Assembly (NCBI GenBank): GCA_963558565.1
Contig: CAUWGX010000006.1
Span: forward strand, 124,001 to 188,000
Direction: 5' to 3'
Source of the DNA: Atopostipes sp963558565
GTDB taxonomy: Bacteria; Bacillota; Bacilli; Lactobacillales; Carnobacteriaceae_A
Length of the DNA: 64,000 nt
The notes beneath the pieces are model-generated. The model did no database searches. It had not been told where the DNA came from and saw only the letters and a program-made list of their open reading frames with translations. Numbering within the stretch: the stretch's first letter is position 1; every line of letters starts with the position of its first letter. The position numbers were made by a program, and so were the translations under genes. Shown piece after piece: positions 43,460 to 51,802 of this stretch.

Positions 43460-44572
43460 TTATCCCTTCAAATTATAAAGGGGACGAATATATTCTAAAA
43501 CTTGAATCGTTGGTTGGGCTAATTCTAAAATTTTCTGCTGTTCATTGTAAGCAGACGGGGCTTCGTCTAGGGTTTGTTTTGAAACAGAGGTCGAATATAC
43601 ATCTTTCATCATTTTTTGATATTCTTGAAAAGGTATTTTCTTCTTCGCTTGTGTTCTTGACATAGTTCGCCCAGCCCCATGAGGCGCTGATTGGTTCCAA
43701 TCTTCATTGCCCTTCCCTTTCGCAATGACGGATCCATCCCTGGAGTTGAATGGAATAATCAGTTTTTCGCCTTTTTTAGCAGAGATCGCCCCTTTACGTG
43801 CAATCATCGTCTCCATATCAATATAATTATGCACAGAATCAAAACGATCGCGTTGTTCTAAACCGTTACTTTTTAAAATTGCATCCGCCATTGCATTTCG
43901 ATTTTGTAAGGCATATTTTTGAGCTAAGGCTAAATCATGTAAATATTGTTCTAAAAGTTCTCCATCTAGATAGCTTTCTTCTTTATTATTATTGGGATGT
44001 TGAGCATCCGCAAGGTCTTGATAAATCGTAGCCACTGTATGTCCAATATTTCGACTGCCCGAGTGAATCAATAAATAGACTTTTCCATCATTGGAAGCTT
44101 CTAAACTAACAAAATGGTTGCCGCCTCCTAAAGAACCGATTGACTGATAAAAGACATCTTCCTCTAACTGATCAGCGACAATAAAATCTTCACGCTTTAA
44201 AGTAGGTGAATCTTGAAAAGTCTTATGGCGCTTAAAGCCTAAAGGAACATTCTGCCTGACATTGCGGTCAAATTTCTTTAAAAACTTGGGATCTGAAGCT
44301 TCTTTTTTATTTATCTTAAGCCCCGTTACATTCACCCCACAACCGATATCAACCCCGATAAAACTTGGCACGACTTTGTCATCTACTGTCATTGTCGTCC
44401 CGACGGTAGATCCTTTGCCATAATGCACATCAGGCATAAAACGAAATTTGCTCTCTTTAAACTCTTCGCGACTCATCATGCTTTGAATTTGCTGATAAGA
44501 TGCTTCATCAATATCTGGATTGAAAACTTTTGCCGAATTATGATCACCGGTGATTGTTATAAACTTCGACAT
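43460..44572 (-). CDS. rtcB: RtcB-family RNA ligase
   Basis: 370 residues. Joins RNA 2',3'-cyclic phosphate (or 3'-phosphate) to 5'-OH ends using GTP and Mn2+. Metal and guanylation motifs are present: DIGCGVNVTG (Cys ligand), GSLGGGNHFVSLE, LIHSGSRNIGH and the guanylate-accepting His in APHGAGRTMSR. Start ATG 44572 follows GGAGG. Shorter than E. coli RtcB (408) but within the Firmicutes RtcB range. No RtcA, RtcR, archease or prfH gene is next to it, so it stands alone. Confidence 0.92.
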   Translation of the reverse strand: MSKFITITGDHNSAKVFNPDIDEASYQQIQSMMSREEFKESKFRFMPDVHYGKGSTVGTTMTVDDKVVPSFIGVDIGCGVNVTGLKINKKEASDPKFLKKFDRNVRQNVPLGFKRHKTFQDSPTLKREDFIVADQLEEDVFYQSIGSLGGGNHFVSLEASNDGKVYLLIHSGSRNIGHTVATIYQDLADAQHPNNNKEESYLDGELLEQYLHDLALAQKYALQNRNAMADAILKSNGLEQRDRFDSVHNYIDMETMIARKGAISAKKGEKLIIPFNSRDGSVIAKGKGNEDWNQSAPHGAGRTMSRTQAKKKIPFQEYQKMMKDVYSTSVSKQTLDEAPSAYNEQQKILELAQPTIQVLEYIRPLYNLKG

Positions 44573-44769
44573 TTTATTTGCCTCCATCTTTATATTTATG
44601 CAGTCAAACGCATATTTCCTCATCTTTCATTGTAGCTTATTTATGAACAGCTATAAAATAATATCCTTTTTAAAAACTTTGGAGCCCTTTTAAACAGATG
44701 ATTCTCTATCCTTTATAGCGAATAAAGCATTCCACAACTTAATTCCTCGACTTCAAGATATAATTTCGT

Positions 44770-44783
44770 TAAACTATAGTTTA
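44770..44783. promoter_or_regulatory. Perfect 14-bp palindrome at the promoter of the amidotransferase-like gene
   Basis: TAAACTATAGTTTA overlaps a possible -10 (TATAGT) preceded at 17 bases by TTCAAG. It lies about 47 bases before the start codon at 44830 and may be an operator; the factor is unknown. Confidence 0.4.
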
Positions 44784-44829
44784 CACATTAAAGACTTTAT
44801 TTGTATGGACAGAAAGGAATCAGATAAAT

Positions 44830-45561
44830 ATGAAACCCATTGTTGGTATTGCTGGCTATTATTTAACTCGTGGAGAAAATCATTTATTGAATTTCGATAT
44901 TAATATAGCGCCCAAACCTGTGACGGATGCTTTTAAAAATGCAGGAACGGTGCCTTTTATTTTGCCATTATCTGAACCGGAAGATGCCGCCTCTTATATC
45001 AAACGGATCGATGCTTTGGTTCTAACAGGTGGCGCGGATGTGAATCCCATGTTATTTGATGAGGAGCCGCAACCTAAAATAGGGATTATTGAACCAGACC
45101 GCGATGCTTTTGAATTGGCTTTAATCCGAGAAGCCTGGGCACAAAAGAAACCTATTTTTGGTATTTGTCGAGGATTACAATTATTGAATGTTGCTTTTGG
45201 GGGTTCCCTTTACCAAGATTTGGCTTATTATCCCGATCTCGCTGTCAATCATACGCAGCCAACTCCTTGGAAAACACCGACACATTCGATTAAAATCGCT
45301 GAAGATTCATGGTTAGGTGCTTCTTTAGGAACAGAACAAGTGATTAATTCATATCATCACCAAGCAGTGAAAGATTTAGCAGACGTTTTTCATCCCGTGG
45401 CTTGGTCAACAGATGGTTTAATCGAAGGCTTTGAAAGTAAGGAACGTGATCAAAAAGTCATGGCACTTCAATGGCACCCAGAAATCTTAGTGGAAGTTGT
45501 GCCAGAAAGTCAAAAAGTTTTCGATGATTTTGCAAAATTAATTAAAGAAGATGACGCTTAA
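44830..45561 (+). CDS. Class I glutamine-amidotransferase-like hydrolase (PuuD/peptidase C26)
   Basis: 243 residues. Probable gamma-glutamyl-gamma-aminobutyrate hydrolase type. The Cys-His-Glu triad is visible: GICRGLQLLN (Cys about residue 115), SYHHQAVKDL context and QWHPEI (His and Glu near 218-220). LTGGADVNPMLFDEEP is the family signature around the oxyanion region. GGAAT-type ribosome site upstream. Substrate (gamma-Glu-GABA or another gamma-glutamyl amide) is not decided by sequence. Monocistronic. Confidence 0.87.
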   Translation: MKPIVGIAGYYLTRGENHLLNFDINIAPKPVTDAFKNAGTVPFILPLSEPEDAASYIKRIDALVLTGGADVNPMLFDEEPQPKIGIIEPDRDAFELALIREAWAQKKPIFGICRGLQLLNVAFGGSLYQDLAYYPDLAVNHTQPTPWKTPTHSIKIAEDSWLGASLGTEQVINSYHHQAVKDLADVFHPVAWSTDGLIEGFESKERDQKVMALQWHPEILVEVVPESQKVFDDFAKLIKEDDA

Positions 45562-45566
45562 TAGCT

Positions 45567-45610
45567 AAAAACTGGAACTGCGCGTATCCATCGCACAGTT
45601 CCAGTTTTTA
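45567..45610. terminator. Terminator between amidotransferase-like gene and gcvH
   Basis: AAAACTGGAACTG / CAGTTCCAGTTTT arms with T-run, between convergent genes. Confidence 0.85.
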
Positions 45611-45613
45611 TTT

Positions 45614-45985
45614 TTATTCTTCGTTTTCACCTTCACCAAACCAAGGATCATTCCCTAATTCAGCCGAATCGAAGCCTAAAACATCCGTTAACTCAACAAT
45701 CCAGTTTTCAGAACGATCCTCTGAATTCAGCAGGTCTGTTTGGTCTTCTAATTCTTTATGGACATTCTCAACCGAGCCACTAATAGGAGCCGTAATTTCA
45801 GTCACTGCTTTAGCTCCCTCAACACCGATGAGGTTGTCGCCTACGTTAATTTTATCGCCATAAGCTGGTAGTTCAATGAACATGACTTCTCCCACATCGT
45901 CTTGTCCTTTTTCGGATAAGCCAATACGGTAAGTATCGTCTGTTTTTTCAATCCATAAACCTGTTTGTGTATACTTTACAGTCAT
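45614..45985 (-). CDS. gcvH: Glycine cleavage system H protein (stand-alone)
   Basis: 123 residues with the lipoyl-domain fold. The lipoylation lysine is kept in GVEGAKAVTEITAPISGSV (about residue 60), and DVGEVMFIELPAYGDKI and NDPWF are family features. No gcvT or gcvP gene is nearby, which is common in Lactobacillales, where H protein may act in lipoate relay rather than glycine cleavage; that role is inference. Third gene of a DUF2969-brkB-gcvH run with 45-base gaps. Confidence 0.87.
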   Translation of the reverse strand: MTVKYTQTGLWIEKTDDTYRIGLSEKGQDDVGEVMFIELPAYGDKINVGDNLIGVEGAKAVTEITAPISGSVENVHKELEDQTDLLNSEDRSENWIVELTDVLGFDSAELGNDPWFGEGENEE

Positions 45986-46030
45986 CTAGAAAACTCCCTT
46001 TCCTATCTTAAAGATTTAAGCACTCAATAA

Positions 46031-46993
46031 TTATTTAATTTTATATAACTTTCTTTTAAGTAATACTGTTTCGCTTTCATCCGGATAACCCGTCCAGCCT
46101 GACTCTTCGCGCTCTTCTTTTTCTTGTCGCTTCGTTTCATAAGCGAGGACCGATTGCCCATTTTTCAACTCAAATGTCAATGTGTTCACCAAAGCGCCAA
46201 TTAAAATAATCGCACTCGATATATATAAAAATAACATTAAAACAATAAAACCGCCAACTGTTTGGTTAGCGACTGCATCTCCCCCCATAAAACGTGTAAT
46301 GAGTGAGAAGAATTGAGAGATTAAAACAAGGCCAACAGTCATAAAAATTGATCCAGGGATCGCATATTTAAGACGCAAATGATGATTAGGCACGAGATCA
46401 TAAATAATAAGTCCAACTGCAAATAAAATAAGAGGTAACGCCACCCATCTTAATTGTAAAAGGCCTTGTGCAAAAGGTAATTGGATGCCTAAAAAATCAT
46501 TGATAAAATTAAATATTTGTTCTCCAAATACAAAAACAAAGACAGCAGCACCAACGACAAACAAAATAGCGACCATTGCTACGAGCGAAAGCAAACGAGC
46601 AATGATAAAGTTTTCCGACGCATTCGCACCATATACTTCGTCCAGTATTCTTCTCATCGTACTAAATACTTTACTCGCCGACCAAATCGAAGCTAGCAAC
46701 CCGATTGAAATCGCCCCCCCACTTGAGGTTTCTAAATATCCCCTCACAATGGGCATTAATATTTCACTGATATCCCCAGGGAAAGCTTGTTCAATAATTG
46801 AGAGAACTTCTGCTGTATTAATAGGCAATAAGGGAATAACATTAGCGATAACTAAGAGAATAGGAACAAGCGACAGCAACAAATAATAAGCCATCTCGGC
46901 TGCACCTTGCATGACGGAAGCGCGTGTCCAATTTTCCATAATAATTTTAATCGCATCTACCAGGTTATATTTTTTCGTATAGTTTGTATCCAT
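46031..46993 (-). CDS. YihY/BrkB-family inner membrane protein
   Basis: 320 residues with six membrane segments: about 30-55 (AYYLLLSLVPILLVIANVI), 95-115, 132-160, 175-200, 205-235 and 245-275. The signatures ASVMQGAAEMAYYLLLSL and RRILDEVYGA match the family. Once described as ribonuclease BN, a designation not supported for these proteins; function is unknown. Sits between the DUF2969 gene and gcvH. Confidence 0.9.
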   Translation of the reverse strand: MDTNYTKKYNLVDAIKIIMENWTRASVMQGAAEMAYYLLLSLVPILLVIANVIPLLPINTAEVLSIIEQAFPGDISEILMPIVRGYLETSSGGAISIGLLASIWSASKVFSTMRRILDEVYGANASENFIIARLLSLVAMVAILFVVGAAVFVFVFGEQIFNFINDFLGIQLPFAQGLLQLRWVALPLILFAVGLIIYDLVPNHHLRLKYAIPGSIFMTVGLVLISQFFSLITRFMGGDAVANQTVGGFIVLMLFLYISSAIILIGALVNTLTFELKNGQSVLAYETKRQEKEEREESGWTGYPDESETVLLKRKLYKIK

Positions 46994-47037
46994 AGGCGTC
47001 CTCCTTAACTTTTAACCATACGTTTATTTCATCAAGA

Positions 47038-47268
47038 TTATTTATGTAAGTTATAATCTGCTAAAATACTTTGAACAGCGTCTTCAACGGTTAATGCCGT
47101 TCCTTTTTGGTCCTTTAAGTTTGTTACTTGATAATGGCGCTCACCTTCGCCTTGATAAATCTCACCGATTACTCGATCTTTGATGATCACTTGTAAATCT
47201 GTCACGACATCGCTATCGCGATTCGTAGGAATAATACTCACTTCTTGTGTTTTTTTCTTTCGAGCCAT
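47038..47268 (-). CDS. DUF2969 family protein
   Basis: 76 residues, soluble, Lys/Glu-rich start (ARKKKTQEV) then a predicted beta-rich body (LQVIIKDRVIGEIYQGEGER, HYQVTNLKDQKGTALTVEDAV). This matches the DUF2969 family confined to lactic acid bacteria. Function unknown. It begins after a terminator that ends the sirtuin-thioredoxin unit and is 44 bases upstream of the brkB-like gene. Confidence 0.8.
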   Translation of the reverse strand: MARKKKTQEVSIIPTNRDSDVVTDLQVIIKDRVIGEIYQGEGERHYQVTNLKDQKGTALTVEDAVQSILADYNLHK

Positions 47269-47336
47269 TTTTTCTCCAACTTTCTAACTTGATTTCTATA
47301 ATATAACAATACGCGAAAGATCTAGCTTAAGCAAGA

Positions 47337-47372
47337 AAAAAAGCCCTTATTGTATGAGCAAATAAGGACTTC
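47337..47372 (-). terminator. Terminator of the sirtuin/thioredoxin-like unit
   Basis: AAGTCCTTATT / AATAAGGGCTT stem and T-run on the minus strand between the thioredoxin-like gene and the DUF2969 gene. Confidence 0.8.
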
Positions 47373-47406
47373 ATCGTACTGTATGATCGTTTAAATTTGG
47401 ATCTTT

Positions 47407-47790
47407 TTATTCATTCACTTCTAAAATGTCTAATATTTCTTCAGGCTCTAAGCCACTCTCACATTTGACAACTATGCCCGCTGTCTCTGAAGAATATAAT
47501 AGTCCAGGGACAGTTGGTACATCGTATTTTTCTCGCAACTCATCGACCTGTTCCTCATACTCAGGATGTTGTGCGTGAACATAATTTATTTCTAGGTCAT
47601 ATTCTTCCGCAAGTGGACTTAACGTTTTAACAAAACGACGGCAATAAGGACAAGTTTCTCGTCCAATATAAACAATATTACCTTCTTTGGCTTCTAATAA
47701 TTCATCCGCTTCTTCGGGCCGTGTTTCTTTAAATGATTTCACTTGGCCTAAATATTGATCAATTTCAATTTCTAAATCTTTATCTTCCAT
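47407..47790 (-). CDS. Thioredoxin-fold protein, PedC/Bta-like
   Basis: 127 residues. Thioredoxin fold with a CPYC active site in IGRETCPYCRRF (Cys about residues 40 and 43) and cis-Pro in DVPTVPGLL. No signal peptide, so cytoplasmic. It resembles the bacteriocin transport accessory group (PedC/Bta), but no bacteriocin genes are nearby, so a general thiol role is more likely. ATG 47790 follows GGAGGG; a longer in-frame start lies upstream of the site. 57 bases after the sirtuin gene. Confidence 0.8.
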   Translation of the reverse strand: MEDKDLEIEIDQYLGQVKSFKETRPEEADELLEAKEGNIVYIGRETCPYCRRFVKTLSPLAEEYDLEINYVHAQHPEYEEQVDELREKYDVPTVPGLLYSSETAGIVVKCESGLEPEEILDILEVNE

Positions 47791-47847
47791 AAAGAATCCC
47801 TCCTTAGTATTCACATACATGCTCATTATAGTATAAGTTTTGGTTAA

Positions 47848-48603
47848 TCATAAATAATTTGTTTCGTTTTCTTTAGTAAGTTTTCCAAAAGTCGCTCCGA
47901 CCGGTTCCTCGATAAATAAATCAATTTCTAAAGCGCCTGTTTTTAAAGGTTCATCATTAATCACGACGACATGGTCTCCTTCAAAAGAATGAATCAAATT
48001 TTTAGCAGGAAAAACAGTCAAAGAAGTGCCCGCAATAATCAGTAAATCTGATTTTTTTAGAACTTCTTTTGCTTTTTCAAGCACATGTTTTTGCGGGTTT
48101 TCGCCAAAATAAGTTACATTTGGACGTACAATTCCCTGGTCCACATAACATCGTGGAATGTTTTTTTCATCCCGTTGAATTTCATCCGGATAATAAATTC
48201 TTTCGCAGGTCATACAATACCAAGTGCGGTCGTTTCCATGAAGTTCTAACACATAACGGTGCCCCGCTTGTTGGTGCAGACCATCCACATTTTGTGTTAA
48301 CACGCGAATATCTTTTCCATTTTTTTCAAAATCTGCTAGTACTTTGTGAGCTGCATTAGGTTGCGGCTTCACTTGCTCCTCTTTTGCACGATATTTAAAA
48401 AATTCTTCCGGATAATTTAAGATGAATCGTCGATTTAATATTTTTTGAGGGTTTTCTTGACGTTCTTTCATCTTTGTATAACGCCCCTCTTTTGAACGAT
48501 AGTCGGGTATTCCACTCTCTGTTGACACCCCTGCGCCGCCAAAGAAAGTAACCATATTTGCCTGTTCTATGTATTCCTTTAATAATGAAATCTCAGAATC
48601 CAT
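47848..48603 (-). CDS. NAD-dependent protein deacylase (sirtuin, Sir2 family)
   Basis: 251 residues. NAD-binding motifs GAGVSTESGIPDYRS (about 22-36) and TQNVDGLHQQAG (about 105-116), catalytic His in ELHGND (about 123). The zinc module reads C-x2-C (YCMTC) then RCYVDQG, where the fourth Cys of the usual C-P-x-C is Asp, leaving three Cys and an Asp. Zinc may still bind, but this is unusual. FGENPQKHVLEKA and INDEP are family-typical. First gene of a two-gene unit with the thioredoxin-like gene. Confidence 0.92.
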   Translation of the reverse strand: MDSEISLLKEYIEQANMVTFFGGAGVSTESGIPDYRSKEGRYTKMKERQENPQKILNRRFILNYPEEFFKYRAKEEQVKPQPNAAHKVLADFEKNGKDIRVLTQNVDGLHQQAGHRYVLELHGNDRTWYCMTCERIYYPDEIQRDEKNIPRCYVDQGIVRPNVTYFGENPQKHVLEKAKEVLKKSDLLIIAGTSLTVFPAKNLIHSFEGDHVVVINDEPLKTGALEIDLFIEEPVGATFGKLTKENETNYL

Positions 48604-48653
48604 TTCACTTGCCCCACTCTCTCTATTGTCTCTAACCTATATGCAATCTTTTC

Positions 48654-48690
48654 TATAAAAATAAGGAGTGCCTACACACTCCCTACTTTT
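48654..48690 (-). terminator. Hairpin after the 40-codon ORF
   Basis: GGAGTG / CACTCC arms (minus strand GGGAGTGTGTAGGCACTCC) followed by TTATTTTTA, directly after the small ORF's stop. Confidence 0.6.
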
Positions 48691-48813
48691 TTATTCAAAA
48701 CGGTTCGACCAATCCATAAAACGTTTGACTATACCATAAACAGTCATACTTAAAGTCAATACTGAGGTAATCAGTTGGATCGTTTCAATGATATTTTTTT
48801 TCGACTTTTTCAT
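48691..48813 (-). CDS. Candidate 40-residue membrane peptide
   Basis: The 379 bases between the sirtuin and BMP genes contain an ORF encoding a basic start (MKKSKKN), a hydrophobic stretch (IQLITSVLTLSMTVYGIV) and a charged end (KRFMDWSNRFE). It is followed at once by a hairpin with T-rich tail, which favours a real transcript. Against it, the ribosome site before ATG 48813 is weak (AAAAGA); a strong AAGGAGGG lies about 40 bases upstream and would need a non-ATG start in the same frame. Family not recognised; a type I toxin-like or small regulatory membrane peptide is possible. Confidence 0.4.
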   Translation of the reverse strand: MKKSKKNIIETIQLITSVLTLSMTVYGIVKRFMDWSNRFE

Positions 48814-48934
48814 TCTTTTCGTAGTCTGCAAACACTCAATGCTGCGACTACTCCCTCCTTATAATTACATAATGAGCTTATTATATCTTAATCCTACAGA
48901 AGGTTTCGATAAATTTCCAATAAAAAGTGTCTAA

Positions 48935-48972
48935 CAAAAAAGCCCACAAGTATTTTTTACTTATGGACTTTC
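48935..48972 (-). terminator. Terminator of the BMP lipoprotein gene
   Basis: AAGTCCATAAGTA / TACTTGTGGGCTT arms with one G-T pair and a T6 tail on the minus strand. Confidence 0.8.
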
Positions 48973-48982
48973 TTATTTTCAT

Positions 48983-50023
48983 TTATTCATCTGAATAAGT
49001 AAATTCTCGAACTTCAAGTTCACCATCAATAATCTCTTGACGAGCTTCTTCAATCAATGCCCAATCTTCATCAGCGATTTGACCACGGGTAAAGTCAATT
49101 CCTTCTTCAGCAAAACCAAAGTAAATAGTTTCGCCTCCAGGGAATGAGTCCGCCATAGTTTCATCGGCTATATTACTTACAGCATTTCCTACTTGTTTAA
49201 TCGTAGAAGCTAATGTAACATTTCCTCCCGTATACTCGCCTTCTTCTTCTTGGTCACGATCTACCCCAATAACCCATAGATCTGTATCTGAACCAGCTTC
49301 CATTCGGTTACGAGCTTCTTGGAAGGCGCCATTTCCTACAGCCCCTGCGGCATGGAAAATCACATCTGAGCCGCTTGAATACATAGCAGAAGCAATTTGT
49401 TGGCCAGCCCCTGCGTCAGTAAAGCTACTTGCATATTGGATATCTACCTCAATATCTGGATTAACATATTCTGCCCCATGCACAAAACCTGTTTGGAAAC
49501 GGTCAACAATTGGACTTTCAATGCCCCCTAAGAACCCAACTTTATCTGTTTCAGTCGTTAAACCAGCAGCCATCCCAGCTAGGAACGAGTTCTCATGGTC
49601 ACGGAAATTGATGGATGCTACGTTTGGTGCGTCTACTTCGCCATCAACAATCGCAAAATTTTGATTCGGATGTTGCTGAGAAACCGTATCGATCGATTCT
49701 TCTAGTAAAAAGCCAATACCATATATAATATCAAACCTATCACTAATCGCATTGTTAAAGTTTGATAAAAAATCACTCTCAGAATCAGATTGATAGTAGT
49801 GATAACTACTGTCACTAAAATCATTCTCCGCTGCCCAATCTTGCATACCTTCCCAAGCAGACTGGTTAAATGAACGGTCGTCAACCCCACCCGTGTCGGT
49901 TACCATTGCAATTGAAAATTCTGAGCTATCTACTGTATCTGCACCATCATCCGCTCCATTGCCACAAGCAGCTAAAGCAAGCGTTGAGGCCCCGAAAATC
50001 GCTAATTTCTTCCACATAGACAT
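48983..50023 (-). CDS. BMP/PnrA-family nucleoside-binding lipoprotein
   Basis: 346 residues. Lipobox LALAACGN (Cys about residue 20), then the periplasmic-binding fold of the Bmp family: MVTDTGGVDDRSFNQSAWEG (about 40-59), GFLGGIESPIVDRFQTGF and IGVDRDQ. Normally the substrate-binding part of a purine-nucleoside ABC importer (with permeases and ATPase), but here it is monocistronic with its own terminator; no transporter genes are adjacent. The protein is very acidic. Confidence 0.9.
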   Translation of the reverse strand: MSMWKKLAIFGASTLALAACGNGADDGADTVDSSEFSIAMVTDTGGVDDRSFNQSAWEGMQDWAAENDFSDSSYHYYQSDSESDFLSNFNNAISDRFDIIYGIGFLLEESIDTVSQQHPNQNFAIVDGEVDAPNVASINFRDHENSFLAGMAAGLTTETDKVGFLGGIESPIVDRFQTGFVHGAEYVNPDIEVDIQYASSFTDAGAGQQIASAMYSSGSDVIFHAAGAVGNGAFQEARNRMEAGSDTDLWVIGVDRDQEEEGEYTGGNVTLASTIKQVGNAVSNIADETMADSFPGGETIYFGFAEEGIDFTRGQIADEDWALIEEARQEIIDGELEVREFTYSDE

Positions 50024-50169
50024 TGTACTGAAATCTCCTTTTTCTATTCACAATTTTTTATACACAAATAATAATAACAATATTTCATTTTAATTCAAGA
50101 AGATTGTGAACAAAACCTATGTTTTTTAGTTAATTTAGTGATAACGTTCGTTTTTATACTTTGTTTCAT

Positions 50170-50212
50170 AAAAAAAGACCCCAGCTCTCTCGAACGAAGA
50201 GATGGAGCCTAT
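50170..50212 (-). terminator. Terminator of the aldo-keto reductase unit
   Basis: CTCCA.TCTCT / AGAGA.TGGGG arms and a T7 tail on the minus strand. Confidence 0.7.
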
Positions 50213-50225
50213 CCGTTATTTCTAT

Positions 50226-51053
50226 TTATTCAATTACTAAACGATTTAAATAGTCAAGATCTGCAATGGATAATTCAAAATCAATTTTAGCATTTTCTTT
50301 AATATATTCTTCATGGACAGATTTCGGTAAAACAACTAAACCTTTTTGGTAGGCGTAACGAATGGCGATTTGCGCCGTACTTCTACCATACTTATCAGCG
50401 ATTTTTTTGATTTCTGGATGATCTAATAACTTTCCTGTTCCGATCGGTGAATAAGCTTCAACCACCATATCGTGCTCTTGACAGAACTGGATGAGCTCTT
50501 CGTCTCTATGTCCGATGTGATATTTAATCTGGTTAAGCATTGGTTTTATCGTTGCATGTTCAAATATATTCTGTAAATCTTCAATTTCAAAATTGGAAAC
50601 CCCGATTGCTTTCACTTTGCCCGCTTCATAAGCTTCTTCCATAGCCTTCCAAACTTGCTGATTTTCCTCATAGTAGTTATTCTCAATCGTTTCCGCATGC
50701 ATCTCATCCCATGGTCGCGGAGCATGAATGATGACAAGGTCTAAATACGGAGTATCTAGAGCAGCTAAAGAATCTTCGATATCTTGTTTAGCTTCTTCAT
50801 AGGATTTTGAATTTCCCGATACTTTAGTCGTTAAAAAGAAACTCTCACGATCAATACCTGAGGCTTTAATCCCACGACCAACGCCCTCTTCGTTATCATA
50901 TGTGCGAGCGGTATCAATGTGAATATAACCATTTCTCAAGGCATAAGCGACATTTTTCTCCGCTTCTTCAGGGGACATTTGCCAAGTCCCTAAACCAACT
51001 AACGGAATTTCATTGCCATTTGCTAACGAAAGGACTTCATTTAATATTGTCAT
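50226..51053 (-). CDS. Aldo-keto reductase
   Basis: 275 residues, TIM barrel. Catalytic Asp-Tyr in HIDTARTYDNEEGVG (about 47-61), Lys in LTTKVSG (about 76) and His in LVIIHAPRPW (about 110); cofactor segment LPKSVHEEYIKENA near the end. Reduces aldehydes or ketones with NADPH. Similar to the YvgN/2,5-diketo-gluconate reductase group. Followed upstream by the acyltransferase gene 21 bases away on the same strand, so the two may share a transcript. Physiological substrate unknown. Confidence 0.9.
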   Translation of the reverse strand: MTILNEVLSLANGNEIPLVGLGTWQMSPEEAEKNVAYALRNGYIHIDTARTYDNEEGVGRGIKASGIDRESFFLTTKVSGNSKSYEEAKQDIEDSLAALDTPYLDLVIIHAPRPWDEMHAETIENNYYEENQQVWKAMEEAYEAGKVKAIGVSNFEIEDLQNIFEHATIKPMLNQIKYHIGHRDEELIQFCQEHDMVVEAYSPIGTGKLLDHPEIKKIADKYGRSTAQIAIRYAYQKGLVVLPKSVHEEYIKENAKIDFELSIADLDYLNRLVIE

Positions 51054-51074
51054 AAATACATTCTCCTTTTAAAA

Positions 51075-51779
51075 TTATTTATAAGCTGTTTGTGTAGGTT
51101 CTACTGCAGATAATCGATTCAATTCATCTCTAATTTGTTGTGCTACTTGTGTACGCTCTATCATAAAGGATTCTTTTCCTGTAAAGCAAATATCTTCACC
51201 TAGGCGGATTCTTCGAGTTTCTCGATCTGAATAAACAGGGATAAACGTCAAATGTTTACATGTCGCTCTATAATACTTCTTTTCTAAATGAAGGAAACCT
51301 TCATAAATTTCCGCTGTCTCTTCAGCCTCGCTCGCATAATCTACATCTGGAAAAATGATTAAATCTTCACCCTTTAATAAAACTTCATGACTCATTTGCA
51401 TTGTTTTTATAATCTTTCTTGAGCCTCGATAAACAGGAATCATTTTCCCAGAATTTGTAAGCCAAGTCACCAAATACGAGAGCGGCCAAGCAAGCGTTTT
51501 CGCCAGCCACTGCGGCCAGCCATATCTTTGAGTAAAAGTAAAATTGACATAATGATGATAACAAGCTTTTTGCTCCGTAAACTCGCTGAGTACCCAAGTG
51601 TGGACAGCATTTTTTGCCCAAGCTAAAATACTAATCGGCCCCATCATATTTTGATGATGAGCTACATAGATGACCGGTTTCTTTTGGGGAGGTATAGCCT
51701 CAAAATGAAAACGCGGAAGGACAAGGCGAGCAAGTTGACGAACACTTTTAAAAAATAGGCCATAGTCCTTTGTCGACAC
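51075..51779 (-). CDS. PlsC-like acyltransferase with altered motif
   Basis: 234 residues. General layout of lysophospholipid acyltransferases: a first motif VAHHQNMMGPIS (about residues 39-50), IPVYRGSRK (motif III-like) and FPDVDYAS in the place of the FPEGTRS motif. The canonical H-x4-D is here H-x4-G, so the catalytic Asp is not in the usual place. One hydrophobic stretch near residues 95-110. Could be an acyltransferase using a different carboxylate, or a non-enzymatic relative. Lies 23 bases after a family 2 glycosyltransferase gene; the pair may build a glycolipid. Confidence 0.65.
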   Translation of the reverse strand: MSTKDYGLFFKSVRQLARLVLPRFHFEAIPPQKKPVIYVAHHQNMMGPISILAWAKNAVHTWVLSEFTEQKACYHHYVNFTFTQRYGWPQWLAKTLAWPLSYLVTWLTNSGKMIPVYRGSRKIIKTMQMSHEVLLKGEDLIIFPDVDYASEAEETAEIYEGFLHLEKKYYRATCKHLTFIPVYSDRETRRIRLGEDICFTGKESFMIERTQVAQQIRDELNRLSAVEPTQTAYK

Positions 51780-51802
51780 TCCACATCTCCTCCTTCTGAT
51801 GA

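Noticed and set aside
47407..47790. Bacteriocin locus suggested by the PedC/Bta-like protein
   Set aside because: No bacteriocin precursor, immunity or transporter gene is nearby.
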